Assembly (NCBI GenBank): GCA_001939145.1
Contig: LSRX01000131.1
Span: 59,147-123,146 of the forward strand
DNA length: 64,000 nt
Reading direction: 5' to 3'
From: Symbiodinium microadriaticum
Taxonomy: Eukaryota; Sar; Dinophyceae; Suessiales; Symbiodiniaceae
The stretch's first letter is position 1; the number at the start of each line of letters is the position of its first letter. Below, piece by piece: positions 23,756-33,459 of this stretch. The notes below the pieces were generated by a model. That model did no database searches, was not told the DNA's origin, and was given only the letters and a program-made list of their open reading frames with translations. Made by a program: the position numbers and the translations under genes.

Positions 23756-24940
23756 AGCGGATGGCGCCGCATGCGAGCAAGAATCGTTAACCAGACCGCA
23801 TGATCCCACATGCTTGTGCATGCTGGTCGCGTGCAGCCGAGCGCTTTGCATTACCAGCGCGAGGCTCCCGAGCATGTAGCAATGTAGCAGCTAAGAAATG
23901 CACGTAACTCCACTCGGTGACAGGGCAGCGGCGATTCTCGACTGTCGCGCGGCCTGATGTCACTGCGCTGTCCGAAGGCTCGTCGTGAATGAACGGCATG
24001 CCGTGAGTGAATGTAGGTGTGGTGCTCAAGCTCTGTCCTTCTGTTCCTCCTTTTTGGTTTCCTTTCAGGCTTCCGGGCCGTGCGCGCCCAACGCTTTGAC
24101 GACGCACTGCGTTGCTTCCGTGAGTGCCGCTCTGGCCCGTCCGGCTCGCCGATACTGCAAGTGGCGGCGAATAATGTGGCTTGTAAGCAAAGAGCAGAAG
24201 TTGCTGCACTTCGCGAAGGACTTCGGCCCGACTGAACGCTTTCGTTCTTGCATTGCGACTCCAGGCAGAGGGCCTTCTTCTGCTTCGCAGTCCCTCACCC
24301 CTTCCTTGTGCTGGCACGGAAGACCGAGTATTTCAACCAGGTGTCCTCGATCGTCCCTGAAAGAGTGAGATGTTGTCGATGGTTTGGTCTCTGCTCGCAA
24401 AAATGGTAAGCAATTATTAATCAACAACCGCAGCCGTAGAAGTGCGTTGATGTAACTTGAGAAGCTCTTTTTGGCAGAGCACAAGAATTTGAAGTGCGCA
24501 TACTTGTGTTTTGCTGTTTTCGTACGCACGCATGTGTGTAAGTGTCTCCGTGTGTGTCTCTTGCTCATTCTCCGTCCGCATGTTTGTCAGTGCCTGTGTG
24601 TGCGGACGTATTTGCGTCTTTCTTTCTTCAGTAGGCGCGAAGTCCGAAAGCGACGTACCTCTAGCAAAGAATGAATTCTGGAAGCCCACGGGTGCCGCTA
24701 GCGCCGATTTACGGGAGCTGCGCAGAAATCAGACCTGTAAATAAGCCATCCCCGCTCAGACGTACGTGCCATGTACAGTGACAGCGTATATACAGACGCG
24801 CATGCCGAGCAAACAACTAACAGGAGATCTTCGGCGTTCGTCGCTCCGCGGCACAACCCAGGTAGCGCGGTAATTTAGGCAAAGCGGCAAAGCAGATGAT
24901 TTCCACAATTCACTGAGAAACAAGTCGCAAGCATCCGAGC

Positions 24941-25531
24941 TTACTGTATTTTTCGAAGAGACTTTTGCTCCACAAGCGCCTCGACGGTCATCTTACCATC
25001 CGTCGAGAGATCGATGAGGCCATCTTCCACAATGTCCTTCAAGCCTCCAGTCGGAGCGACGATGAACCGCGTTGCCGAGCGCATAGCCTCCATCTTCACG
25101 TGTCTGCGTGGCTCCCACCTGGTAGCAACGTGTAGTCTCGTCCGGCGAGCAGAGCCAAGCACTCTTCTGCCTTTCAGCTTGCGTAAAACAGCCACGACTC
25201 TGGTCTGGGCCACGAAACCAGTGCTTCCAACAGCAAGCACCACCAAAGGCAGTTCGGTGTCAGCCGGCACTTGCATCAGCACCTCGAGGAGGAAGTCGCT
25301 GCAAATCTTAGCGACCAACCTCCCGATGAAGCGCATCAACCTGTAGTGTTTGCGATAAGGGTGTTTTAACCCTCTCTTGATTGCGTCTTCTGCTACAGCT
25401 GCTGTGAACTGTCCGCAAGTCCTCACGGCCTCGGTTGCGAAGTCCATGTCACTTGGGGAAACTCTCTCCGGATTCTTGCGCAGTCGCCCATCTTGACGAG
25501 GGCCTCCAACTCCACACTTGTCGGGATCCAT
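24941..25531 (-). CDS. hypothetical protein, 196 aa
   Basis: Starts with ATG in a good context (ACGATGG) and ends TAA-side at 24941. Composition is protein-like: an N-terminal charged part, then HYRLMRFIGRLVAKICSDFL, a hydrophobic strand LPLVVLAVGSTGFV, a basic stretch (LRKLKGRRVLGSARRTRLHV) and FIVAPTGGLKDIVEDGLIDL near the C-terminus. I do not recognise the family. It is the only convincing minus-strand ORF outside the large LINE. It could be an intronless retrocopy or part of an old mobile element; no spliced-leader relic was seen upstream. Confidence 0.4.
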   Translation of the reverse strand: MDPDKCGVGGPRQDGRLRKNPERVSPSDMDFATEAVRTCGQFTAAVAEDAIKRGLKHPYRKHYRLMRFIGRLVAKICSDFLLEVLMQVPADTELPLVVLAVGSTGFVAQTRVVAVLRKLKGRRVLGSARRTRLHVATRWEPRRHVKMEAMRSATRFIVAPTGGLKDIVEDGLIDLSTDGKMTVEALVEQKSLRKIQ

Positions 25532-25605
25532 CGTCTCATGACCTCCCGGACTGGCTGTTGGCCCCGCTGCTGGGGAGCTTGATCCCGGACCCTAAATATA
25601 TAAAA

Positions 25606-25647
25606 AACACACACATACATGCATACATATATACATACACACACACA

Positions 25648-25680
<33 letters not shown>

Positions 25681-25935
25681 GTCTGTGTGTGTCTATATAT
25701 ATAGATGTTTATATGTGCACATGTGCGTCTACCTTGTTGTCTATCTGTCTCTCTATCGACTTACTACCTACCTACCTGCCTGCCTGCCTGCGTGCCTGCC
25801 TGCCTACTTGTCCGCCTGCCTGCCTGCCTACCTACCTGCCTGCCTACTTACCTATCTATTTATCTATCCATCTGGCTGTCTTTCCTGCCTATCTGTCTAT
25901 CTGCCTTTTTGTCCATCTGTACATCTATTCGCAGG
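25606..25935. repeat. compound microsatellites: (AC)n, (AT)n, (CTGC/CTAC)n
   Basis: Short AC and AT runs at 25606-25710 lead into about 190 bp of CCTA/CCTG tetranucleotides with a later (ATCT)n part. The Tyr/Leu/Pro/Cys-repeat open frames across it are artefacts. Confidence 0.9.
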
Positions 25936-27227
25936 CAGACTCACCGCGGCACCGTCTTCCATATGTGCCAGTAAATACGTTTGCGTACATGCACACGTGC
26001 ATGAATGCACCCTCCCTCGAGGTATGGTCGAGGGTTGAGGGCCAGGTGGCGTGGCCGGGTGCCGTGGAATCTGCGTGATAGTCGTTGGTTTTGTTTGGGC
26101 CACACCGCCTCAAAAGTGCAGACAGTCATAGGGGTGAGGTGGATTCGGACCTGGTGTTGCCTTTGATCGAGGTTCGCAGTAGATGAATGACACAGATAAT
26201 GAGTTGCAAACATCCCCGAGTTGCTGCTCTCATACACATGTAATCATGTGGTCTGTCCAGATGCAAAAAGGCTGGGTATGGGTGGTCTAGTGCAGCGATC
26301 CTCGTGGAATGTCGTCGCTTCGCGATCTTGATTCCTCTTCGAGGTTGCCCTTGATGGCAGAATTAGGCGAGGTCAGGTGCTGCTGCAGGCTTGAAATCTG
26401 AGTTGTGCTGCCTTGCTTGCTGCTTTCAGCTTCCTTCATCTTCTTGCTTCAAAACGGTGCTTCCTCAAATGTGCTGGCCCCAGACCGTTACTCAAAAGCG
26501 GTTGTGATCCTCGCGACTGTTGTTGTTTTACGGATGTTGATCTGACTGGGAACGAAGCCGCACAAGGTGACCCACACCCAGAGAACAAGGGCAAAGCTAA
26601 GCAGCTAATCCCAAAACCCATCCACACCTGCACCGCAAAGTGGGGAAACTCAGCCCAGAACCCAGGCATGACGATCCCAATCCGAACCAAGCCCCGCCCA
26701 CCCAAACCCACGCAGGGAGGGGTGCTAAACCCAAATTAAAGCTAGGATGTACGTGCGGTGTAGGTAGTCCGAGCATGAGGGTCAGAACGTCCGAAGTCAA
26801 AATATCGAAGGCTCCACCTTGAACCACACGATGTACTAGTACCAAGCTCTAGACTCTAGATCTGCAACACGAGAACTCTTCACGCTACGCCTTACATCTT
26901 AAGAAAGCGGAAATTCCTGCAAGTCCAAGACGGGGCGGGGCCATCGTGGCAAACATTGCATGTCAAAGCCACCGTGCCAAAGTGAGATACCTTGGTTTCG
27001 GACACCCTTTAGGATCACGCGGCAGGCAGATTGTGTGAGTACGGTTGCACATATCCTTGGCATATATAGCGTCGCAGATACCCAGATGCATCGAACTGGA
27101 ATACCAGCAAGATTGAGCAGACACGTTTTTGGTGACTGGTGGAGGCCAAGGTTAAGCAGCTTAGCCGACTCCGCATTCTATTCAATTAAAGTTTGCAGGT
27201 TGCAGGTGACACCATATATAGTGTCAG

Positions 27228-27430
27228 GCGATGTCGTTTTTGCCCCGTGGGCAGAAGATGGCTTCGAGTACGAAGCGACCATCGACAGCATCGATGAGGC
27301 CGGATGCCGGTGGACGGAAGGAGAGCGGGCAGCCCCACACATCCAGCAGGCCGGCGAATGCTGCACAGTGAGCTGGGCAGACGGTGGAGAAACGTGTCGG
27401 GAAGCTACTCGGCGTTTAACCCTTCGCACG
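27228..27430 (+). CDS. Tudor-like domain exons (partial gene)
   Basis: Two exons, 27228-27298 and 27350 to about 27430, join in frame to give GDVVFAPWAEDGFEYEATID, then SIDEAGECCTVSWADGGETC, then REATRRLTL. The pattern G-D-x-V-x-A-x-W, D-G-x-x-Y-x-A-x-I and V-x-W-x-D-G is that of a Tudor domain, known to bind methylated lysine or arginine. The 51-bp intron starts GC, ends AG before G, and the sequence AGGCCGG is present at both ends. Without splicing the frame stays open but a 17-residue insert interrupts the domain, so splicing is the better reading. Flanking exons are not identified; a helical stretch (WAAERAYRPDPRALATLCSQ, about 27955-28015) may belong to the same gene. Confidence 0.5.
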
Positions 27431-28500
27431 GAGGTCTCGCAGAGAGCGGGTCGTACATCCGAGGTTCGCCTGCCGGCTCTCATCTCACCTCTGGGCTCTC
27501 CATGCGGAAGAGCTCTAAGAAGACATCCGCAGGAAGTTCGGCTCTGGGCTTCCAGGCCTGCCGCGCGCTCCAGTCTTCTCTAGCTGTGCTCCTGCTCTGC
27601 GAGGAGAGCCCTGCGAGCCGGTGTCATGGCGTGGATGGCACAGGCCGACGCTGGGCTCGGGCACGATGCCTACCTAGACTTGGCCGGCTCGGGACTCGGC
27701 CGCCACAAAAAAAGAGGCTCACTTGGTTTTCCTCTGCGAGAAGAAGAATTCTTCTGTCTGACAAGGTCTGCTTTCTGATGTCTCCGCCGCGGAATGCAGA
27801 CTGGCCCTGGCGGTGCCCTTCTGGAACACTCCGGGCCTCGAGCTTGCGAGGGGGCCCCAGCCATAACAGCAGCGCCATTGTTTGGAGTGGCCTCTACTTG
27901 CCTGACCCCCTCTCCGAGCCTCTCAAGGCGCCATGCACTGCAGCGTGGCCGCTGGGCGGCCGAGAGGGCCTACCGGCCGGACCCACGAGCGCTGGCGACC
28001 TTGTGCTCGCAGCGGGCAGAGATTCTGCGCTTGGAGCAAGGCCAGCGGTTTTTGCAAGCGACGGAGTCCGCGATAGAGAGAGGTTCACATTCATGTTGTT
28101 GTCTGTTCAGTTCTTGGTACAGCCAAGCCGTTGTTGGTGAAGCCGTCAAGTCGAGAGACAGAGATGCCGTTGTTCATAGACTTGCCCCGCAAGCAGGGCC
28201 AAGTAGGTCTGTGAGTGCGCATAGGAGGTGTTCCGAAGGGCGGTGTGCTCTGCAATACAGTGAGGGGAAGTCCTCTAAACCTTTGACTTAAACAACTTTT
28301 TGGTTGCAGTCCTCAGCATCCTCGAGCAGAGTTTCACACCAACCGCGTTTTTCGCCTAACACTGCGTAGGGGGAACGCAAAGACAGAGAACCGGTTGCAC
28401 GAACTCCTGCGGGGGCAGCCTGGCAAGGTAGGTGACCCCTAGCGCAAGAGGGCTTCACCCCAAAGCAAAGCAGAGAGAGAGAGAGAGAGAGAGACCCAAG

Positions 28501-28518
28501 TAGCCATTTTGGCTCAAG
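28501..28518 (+). other. relict dinoflagellate spliced leader
   Basis: TAGCCATTTTGGCTCAAG, an exact match to the last 18 bases of the dinoflagellate spliced leader. It is preceded by CCCAAG, which may be the worn 3' end of an older leader. It sits directly after a (GA)n run and 418 bp upstream of the ATG of an intronless ORF on the same strand. Confidence 0.85.
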
Positions 28519-28935
28519 TACTGCACCTTTGCTTTGGGGTCTGTTCCACCCCATTGCATCGGGGGGGGAGGCAGAGAGTTGACCTTGGGCCTTGGCCTGG
28601 GGGGAGCTCTTCTGCCTTTCCTCAGCGGTGCTTGAGCACACATACCCGACGCATCTTTGCTTAAGTGGCCCGTGTCGCCGTCGCTAGGACTTGAGCAATA
28701 TCCGAGAAGGGCAAGTGTGTTGCACTACGCCTTTGAGGGGGAGCTAGTTCCTGCAAGAGCTTCATCTCGAACGTTCAGGTGGGGGAGTACGACCTCTTCT
28801 TCGCCTCCGACCAGCAAAACCCGATCCTCACATTGATTCGGGGGAACATCCTCGCTGGGAGACCAAGCCCTTTGCCTACCTGATCGTGACTTGGGTCACG
28901 AACGACGAGGTAGCATAGAACACACTACGTGGACC

Positions 28936-30123
28936 ATGGCAGGGGACCGGAAAAAGACCTGCAGGTTATGCCGCCTCGGTGAAGGGATGTGTCAAATAGG
29001 GTTCAGGAAGTGCCACGAACGCTCCGATCCACTATGCCGATTGCATGGGGTGACAGGACAGGCTACAAGGGTGACGACGCGCCCACCCTCACAAACCTCG
29101 CCAGCGAGGGGGAGCACAGCCACTGTGAGTCCCTCTGCCCCAAAAGCAAAGGCAGCCCAGGAAACAAAGAAGCCAGCAGGGGGATCCTCGAAGCATCAAG
29201 GGGGACCCTCACAACGCCGAGTACCTGTGCCAAAGGAGGAGGGGACACCACCAAAAGTTCTCTTCAAGACGCGCATGGGATTACATCTCCAGTTCGATGC
29301 CAACCCTGACCTTGACCAGTGGCTGCACTTGAACGTGCAGCGTGACGAGGACACCGGGGAGTACGTGAAGCACACAGGGGAGCGACTTACCGAAGCTGAG
29401 CAAGTTTCCTACCTACAGTACCAGCAGATACATGAGAGCCGCTGCCGGTTGGGGGATGCCGCTGATAAGCTCAGCCGCATCACTGACAAATATATGCCGC
29501 TGATTGCGGACGAGAGTCGTGTATTTGTGATACGCTTTCCTGAGCAAGCTCCGCGACTCTTGAAAAGAGCGAGGAAAGTCCGCAGAAAGGTCAAAGCCAA
29601 GCAGAAAGGTGGTGCCAACAACCCCCAAAAGGGGGCCTCCGGAGTGGGGGAACGAAGACAGCGTGAGAAAAAGGCAGCCCCAAAACAGCTCCCAAAAAGG
29701 GGGGATACAACAAGGCATGTGACAAAGGAAGCTACCGCACAAAGGTCAGAGCAGCAGCCAAAAAAGCACAAAGCCGGGGGGCGAACCCCACAAGTGAGAC
29801 CACCACCTGGTGAAGAACAGTTTGAACCAGACTGGGGGGATGATGCCTCTCAAAGCTCCGCTGTCGCAGAGGACGCAAAGAAGCCCCAGGAACCTCAGAC
29901 CGCAGCAGTGGACACTACCTCGTGGCCCTGGGGGGAAGCTGGACGCCCCTCCGATAGAGGGGAAAGCCATGGCATACTTGGACAAAGACCGAACGAGCCC
30001 GCTACAGCACCACGTTGGGGGAAGCAGAACCCTCCTCTCCGCAGCGCAATACAACTGGTGCAAGCGCACATGGCCAAGAAGCGAGTGGAACACAGACCTC
30101 CACGTGAAGAAGTGAACCAGTGA
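28936..30123 (+). CDS. intronless basic protein of unknown function, 395 aa
   Basis: ATG chosen at 28936 because of its ACCATGG context; the frame is open 45 bp further upstream. The N-terminus has a Cys/His cluster (CRLCRLGEGMCQIGFRKCHE, then CRLH) that could bind zinc. A low-complexity Lys/Pro/Ser stretch follows, then a better-ordered middle (about residues 105-205; LHLQFDANPDLDQWLHLNVQ, later DESRVFVIRFPEQAPRLLK). The C-terminal half is very basic (KVRRKVKAKQKGG) and then acidic and disordered (EEQFEPDWGDD). The stop is TGA at 30121. No family recognised. A relict spliced leader upstream and the lack of introns suggest a reinserted cDNA or a gene of a mobile element; a nucleic-acid-binding role is only an inference. 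Confidence 0.6.
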   Translation: MAGDRKKTCRLCRLGEGMCQIGFRKCHERSDPLCRLHGVTGQATRVTTRPPSQTSPARGSTATVSPSAPKAKAAQETKKPAGGSSKHQGGPSQRRVPVPKEEGTPPKVLFKTRMGLHLQFDANPDLDQWLHLNVQRDEDTGEYVKHTGERLTEAEQVSYLQYQQIHESRCRLGDAADKLSRITDKYMPLIADESRVFVIRFPEQAPRLLKRARKVRRKVKAKQKGGANNPQKGASGVGERRQREKKAAPKQLPKRGDTTRHVTKEATAQRSEQQPKKHKAGGRTPQVRPPPGEEQFEPDWGDDASQSSAVAEDAKKPQEPQTAAVDTTSWPWGEAGRPSDRGESHGILGQRPNEPATAPRWGKQNPPLRSAIQLVQAHMAKKRVEHRPPREEVNQ

Positions 30124-30973
30124 GTCGGGGGGGGACTTTCGCCCCAGAGTGCCTTTTGCACCAATGTACAGACGTACCCAGAATCTTCCGCTTGCAGCAC
30201 AAAGAAGGGGAAGCTTAGTTCGTTTGTGGATTGTTGTTTTGGGGTGTGTTCTCGGGGGTCTGTTCCAAGGTGTTAAGCTGACCCTTGTGTGCAGGAGGGG
30301 ATTTGAAGTTTTTCAGTCCTATTATGTACTTCCAGTGTAATCTGTACCAGCCTTGTATGCACGACTGTTCATGACAACCTGTGTGTTCAGACGGGGGAGG
30401 GGAGCGAACTCTTTAAACAGGTCACATATCTGACCTTACTCAGGTAAACTCGTTTCCGCTTGGGCCACATAGCCCTCAATCCCAGGCTCTTTTCAAGCTC
30501 CTCAAACTTTCCAGTCTGTCTTGACTTTTCTTTGAATTCGGGGGGAGATGAGGAGGTCAAATTCACCTCCAATCCGACCGTGCCCATACAAAGTCAGCTC
30601 CTTCGCAATACGAGGGGGAATGCACGCTTTTCCTCCTCCTCCCCCGACTGGTCGGGGTCTCAGAAACTGCCCTCACATGGGGGGATGCACTATGTTTTAT
30701 GATAGCACATGCACTTGCCTTTGACCGTTCCAGACTTGGCCAGTATCTCTTTACCTGTCCAGCCGAGCCTTCAGGGGGCAAAACCCCTTGCAAGGAGTCA
30801 GACACCTGGTGAACCGCAGGTGCGCGCTCGCGCGCGAAGGGTGGGGCTGGACCGCCCTGCTCTTCTGCCCCCGTAGAGAGAGAGAGAGAGAGACCCAAGT
30901 TTGGATTCTATGTCTATAACCTAGCTTTAGCGAGTGGGTGATTAATGTTCGCTCCTCACTCCCCGTACAACCC

Positions 30974-31031
30974 GAACAAAAACGTTCGGGTGGGGATTTA
31001 TGCCCGGGGACGGTGACGCGTCCCCATGCCC

Positions 31032-31034
<3 letters not shown>
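30974..31034. repeat. cluster of short inverted repeats
   Basis: CCCGAACAAAAACGTTCGGG can fold with a 6-7-bp stem and, 25 bp later, GGGGACGGTGACGCGTCCCC folds with a 7-bp GGGGACG/CGTCCCC stem. The pair is bracketed by two ATGCCCGGG boxes, and a (GA)n run starts immediately after. No gene end is seen next to it. Confidence 0.55.
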
Positions 31035-31082
<48 letters not shown>

Positions 31083-31250
31083 CGCGAGAGCGAGAGAGAG
31101 AATGATGAGGCGTGGGGGGTTAGGCTAGTGGGTTCAGGGGTTCGACGACTGTGGGCCTCATCTCGTAGAGGGTAAAGTGAGACCTTGGAGACCAGGGCGC
31201 GGTCACGCGCGGGAGGGGGTGTGCTTGTGCCTTCTCTCTGTCTGTGTGGA

Positions 31251-31330
<80 letters not shown>

Positions 31331-32677
31331 GCGAGAGAGTCATGCGGGACCATGAACTTGGCTGCGCGCACTGCGTGGGGAGGGGGGGTTACGACTCTCA
31401 CTCCTCTGAGCCACTAGCAAGCAAGCAGGCAAGAGTGAGTCATGTTCAGTTGATGTTGTGTTACTGTCAAACTTGTGTTGCACCACTGCTGAATACCAGT
31501 GCAGCTCGCAAAAAGGGGGCCAGAGCCTTGACAGTTGTCAACCCGACAAAATGCGGGTGAGACGAACAGAGCTGGCGTGAACCCTAGCTCTGATGAGGCC
31601 GGGGGTGGGATCAAGTTTAGTTTGCAGGGATTGGGGGTACCACGGATCAGTCCTCTTGGCCTCATCGTGTAGTTGCAGTGAAGACTTGAGACCAGCAGGG
31701 CGCGGTCACGCGCGGGGAGGGGTGCTGCGCGCCTCTCTTCTGACTGTGTTGAAGAAGAGAGAGAGAGAGAGAGAGAGTGTGATTGCTGACTTTTGCAGTT
31801 CAAGGGGGGGACCAAGCACAGATACATTACTATCCTTCCGTTTGTACCAGCTCTGTGCCATTCCCCCCTTGACAACAACAAACAACTGCGCGCTTTCTCA
31901 ATGGTGCGCTTTCTCAATGGCTGGAGCAGCAAGGAGGCCCAGGGCGAAATCCAACTGAGAGTCTGACTTGCTTGCTGTAGTTTTTTTTGCTGGCCTGGGC
32001 CTCAGCCGAAGTAGTCTTTACTGCATAGGGGGACCATGTCAGCGGACATTGTTTTGGCTAAGACTGGTGTTCGTGTTTCGATCGTGTTTTTAAAGTTGTG
32101 CAGTGCTGACGAGCCCACCCTATCAGACTTTTAATGGTGTCCAAAGCATGTCCTTGTCAGGCCCGCGGCAGGGGGAAGGAACGTACCTTTACTTTCAGGT
32201 TCATCTTCTGTTTGATCCACTCTCCTTTTTGAGCCACAACAAGACCCCTGCCGCAGCCGGGCTCCTGCACTGCCGGGGGGACCGAAACCTACTGTAGTCA
32301 GTCCCTAGAGTTACGTCATGGCTATGGTTACTTAGCTACTTGAGTTGTTTTCAATGTTGGGGGACTGAACACGCAATGTAGGTACGTACAGTGACACAAC
32401 GACCCCCGGTACGTGAACTGGTACGAACAGCGCCCTCCCCGAAAGCCCCAGAAACAAGGGGGGCCCTATGGGCCGGGGAGCTTCGCACGCTCCCTTAACC
32501 TCAAGGAAGAAGAGAGAGAGAGAGAGAGATAGCCCTGGAGAAGAAGAGAGAGAGAGAGCGAGAGTTTGGGCAACCCGCCAAGGAACCGCGGGCCTTCTTC
32601 ACGCCATGTAGGGAGAGAGAAAGGGAGAGAGAGATACTTCCCCTACCCATAGCCCTGGCGAAAGAAAGAGAGATAGG

Positions 32678-32702
32678 TTGGCTCAAGCCATTTTGCCTCA
32701 AA
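32678..32702 (+). other. decayed tandem relict spliced leaders
   Basis: TTGGCTCAAG is followed at once by CCATTTTGCCTCAAA: a shortened leader and a second one with a G to C and a final G to A change. Both are on the plus strand and follow a GA-rich stretch, as at 28.5 kb. The sequence downstream is the retrocopy candidate, but no ORF with protein character follows. Confidence 0.6.
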
Positions 32703-33459
32703 TTTCGCAGTCGATGGGGGGACGGGTGCACGCTGTGTCTGATCTGAAGCCCTCCCCTCATCCCGCAAAACAGCCTGGCTACCGTGGGCACCTTGAGCTC
32801 TCGACCTTCGTCTTAGGGGGGCGGGGGACGTGATTCTGCTTGAGTCCAAGGTCGCAGCTTCTGTTCGGGATGCAGGCAGGGACAAGGCAGGTGAGGTTGG
32901 GATACAGCTGTAGGACCACTATGCAGGGGCACCCGCTGCGTTGCAAGGTGTTGGTCGTATAGTGGCCCTTACTGGTATGTACATGCTTCTGTTGTGTTCG
33001 AAGCGCGGGTGACCTGCCTCCTCAGAGGCCCTTACAAGTAGGAAAAACGGACACTCCCTCGTACAGCAGACCCTCTCCAGTCAACATGATGGATGGGGAA
33101 GCGCCTGGAGCGTGGGGCATCGGGACTGCCGGTGCCTCACGCCCCTAGCAAAGCAAAGAGAGAGAGAGAGAGAGAGGGAGAGAGGGAGCAGCAGTACACC
33201 CCCGAAAGCCCCACTAACACCTGGGGGCCTTATGACCAGGGAGGGAGAGAGACAGCGGACAGGGCCGTAGCGCGTGAGCGCAGGGGATGTGAGGGGAACC
33301 TCACTTCCCAAACGGCGTGCAAGCACGCAAGCAAGCAAGCAAGGAGAGAGAGAAGGAGAGAGAGAGAAGGAGAGAGAGAAGCACACCGGAGAGCGAGAGA
33401 AGGCACGCAAGCGCTTCCTGAAGCGCTGTCGTTGCATGGGCGCACTGCTGAGCATCTAG

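Larger units (their letters stand above)
28441..33410. repeat. GA-microsatellite zone with dispersed repeat blocks
   Basis: (GA)n runs lie at about 28470-28493, 30874-30892, 31024-31100, 31253-31340, 31755-31777, 32509-32530, 32545-32560, 33155-33188 and 33343-33390, between runs of G. Several blocks recur. GGGCGCGGTCACGCGCGGG followed about 60 bp later by GAAGAAGAGAGAG is at 31193 and 31699. CCCCGAAAGCCCCA followed by a GGGGGCC(C)TATG box is at 32437 and 33200. GAGAGACCCAAGT is at 28489 and 30884. Long Arg/Glu-repeat frames here (such as 33093-34025) are repeat artefacts. Confidence 0.75.

Noticed and set aside
25619-26038. Tyr/Leu/Pro/Cys-rich frame
   Set aside because: Translation of CTAC/CTGC tetranucleotides.
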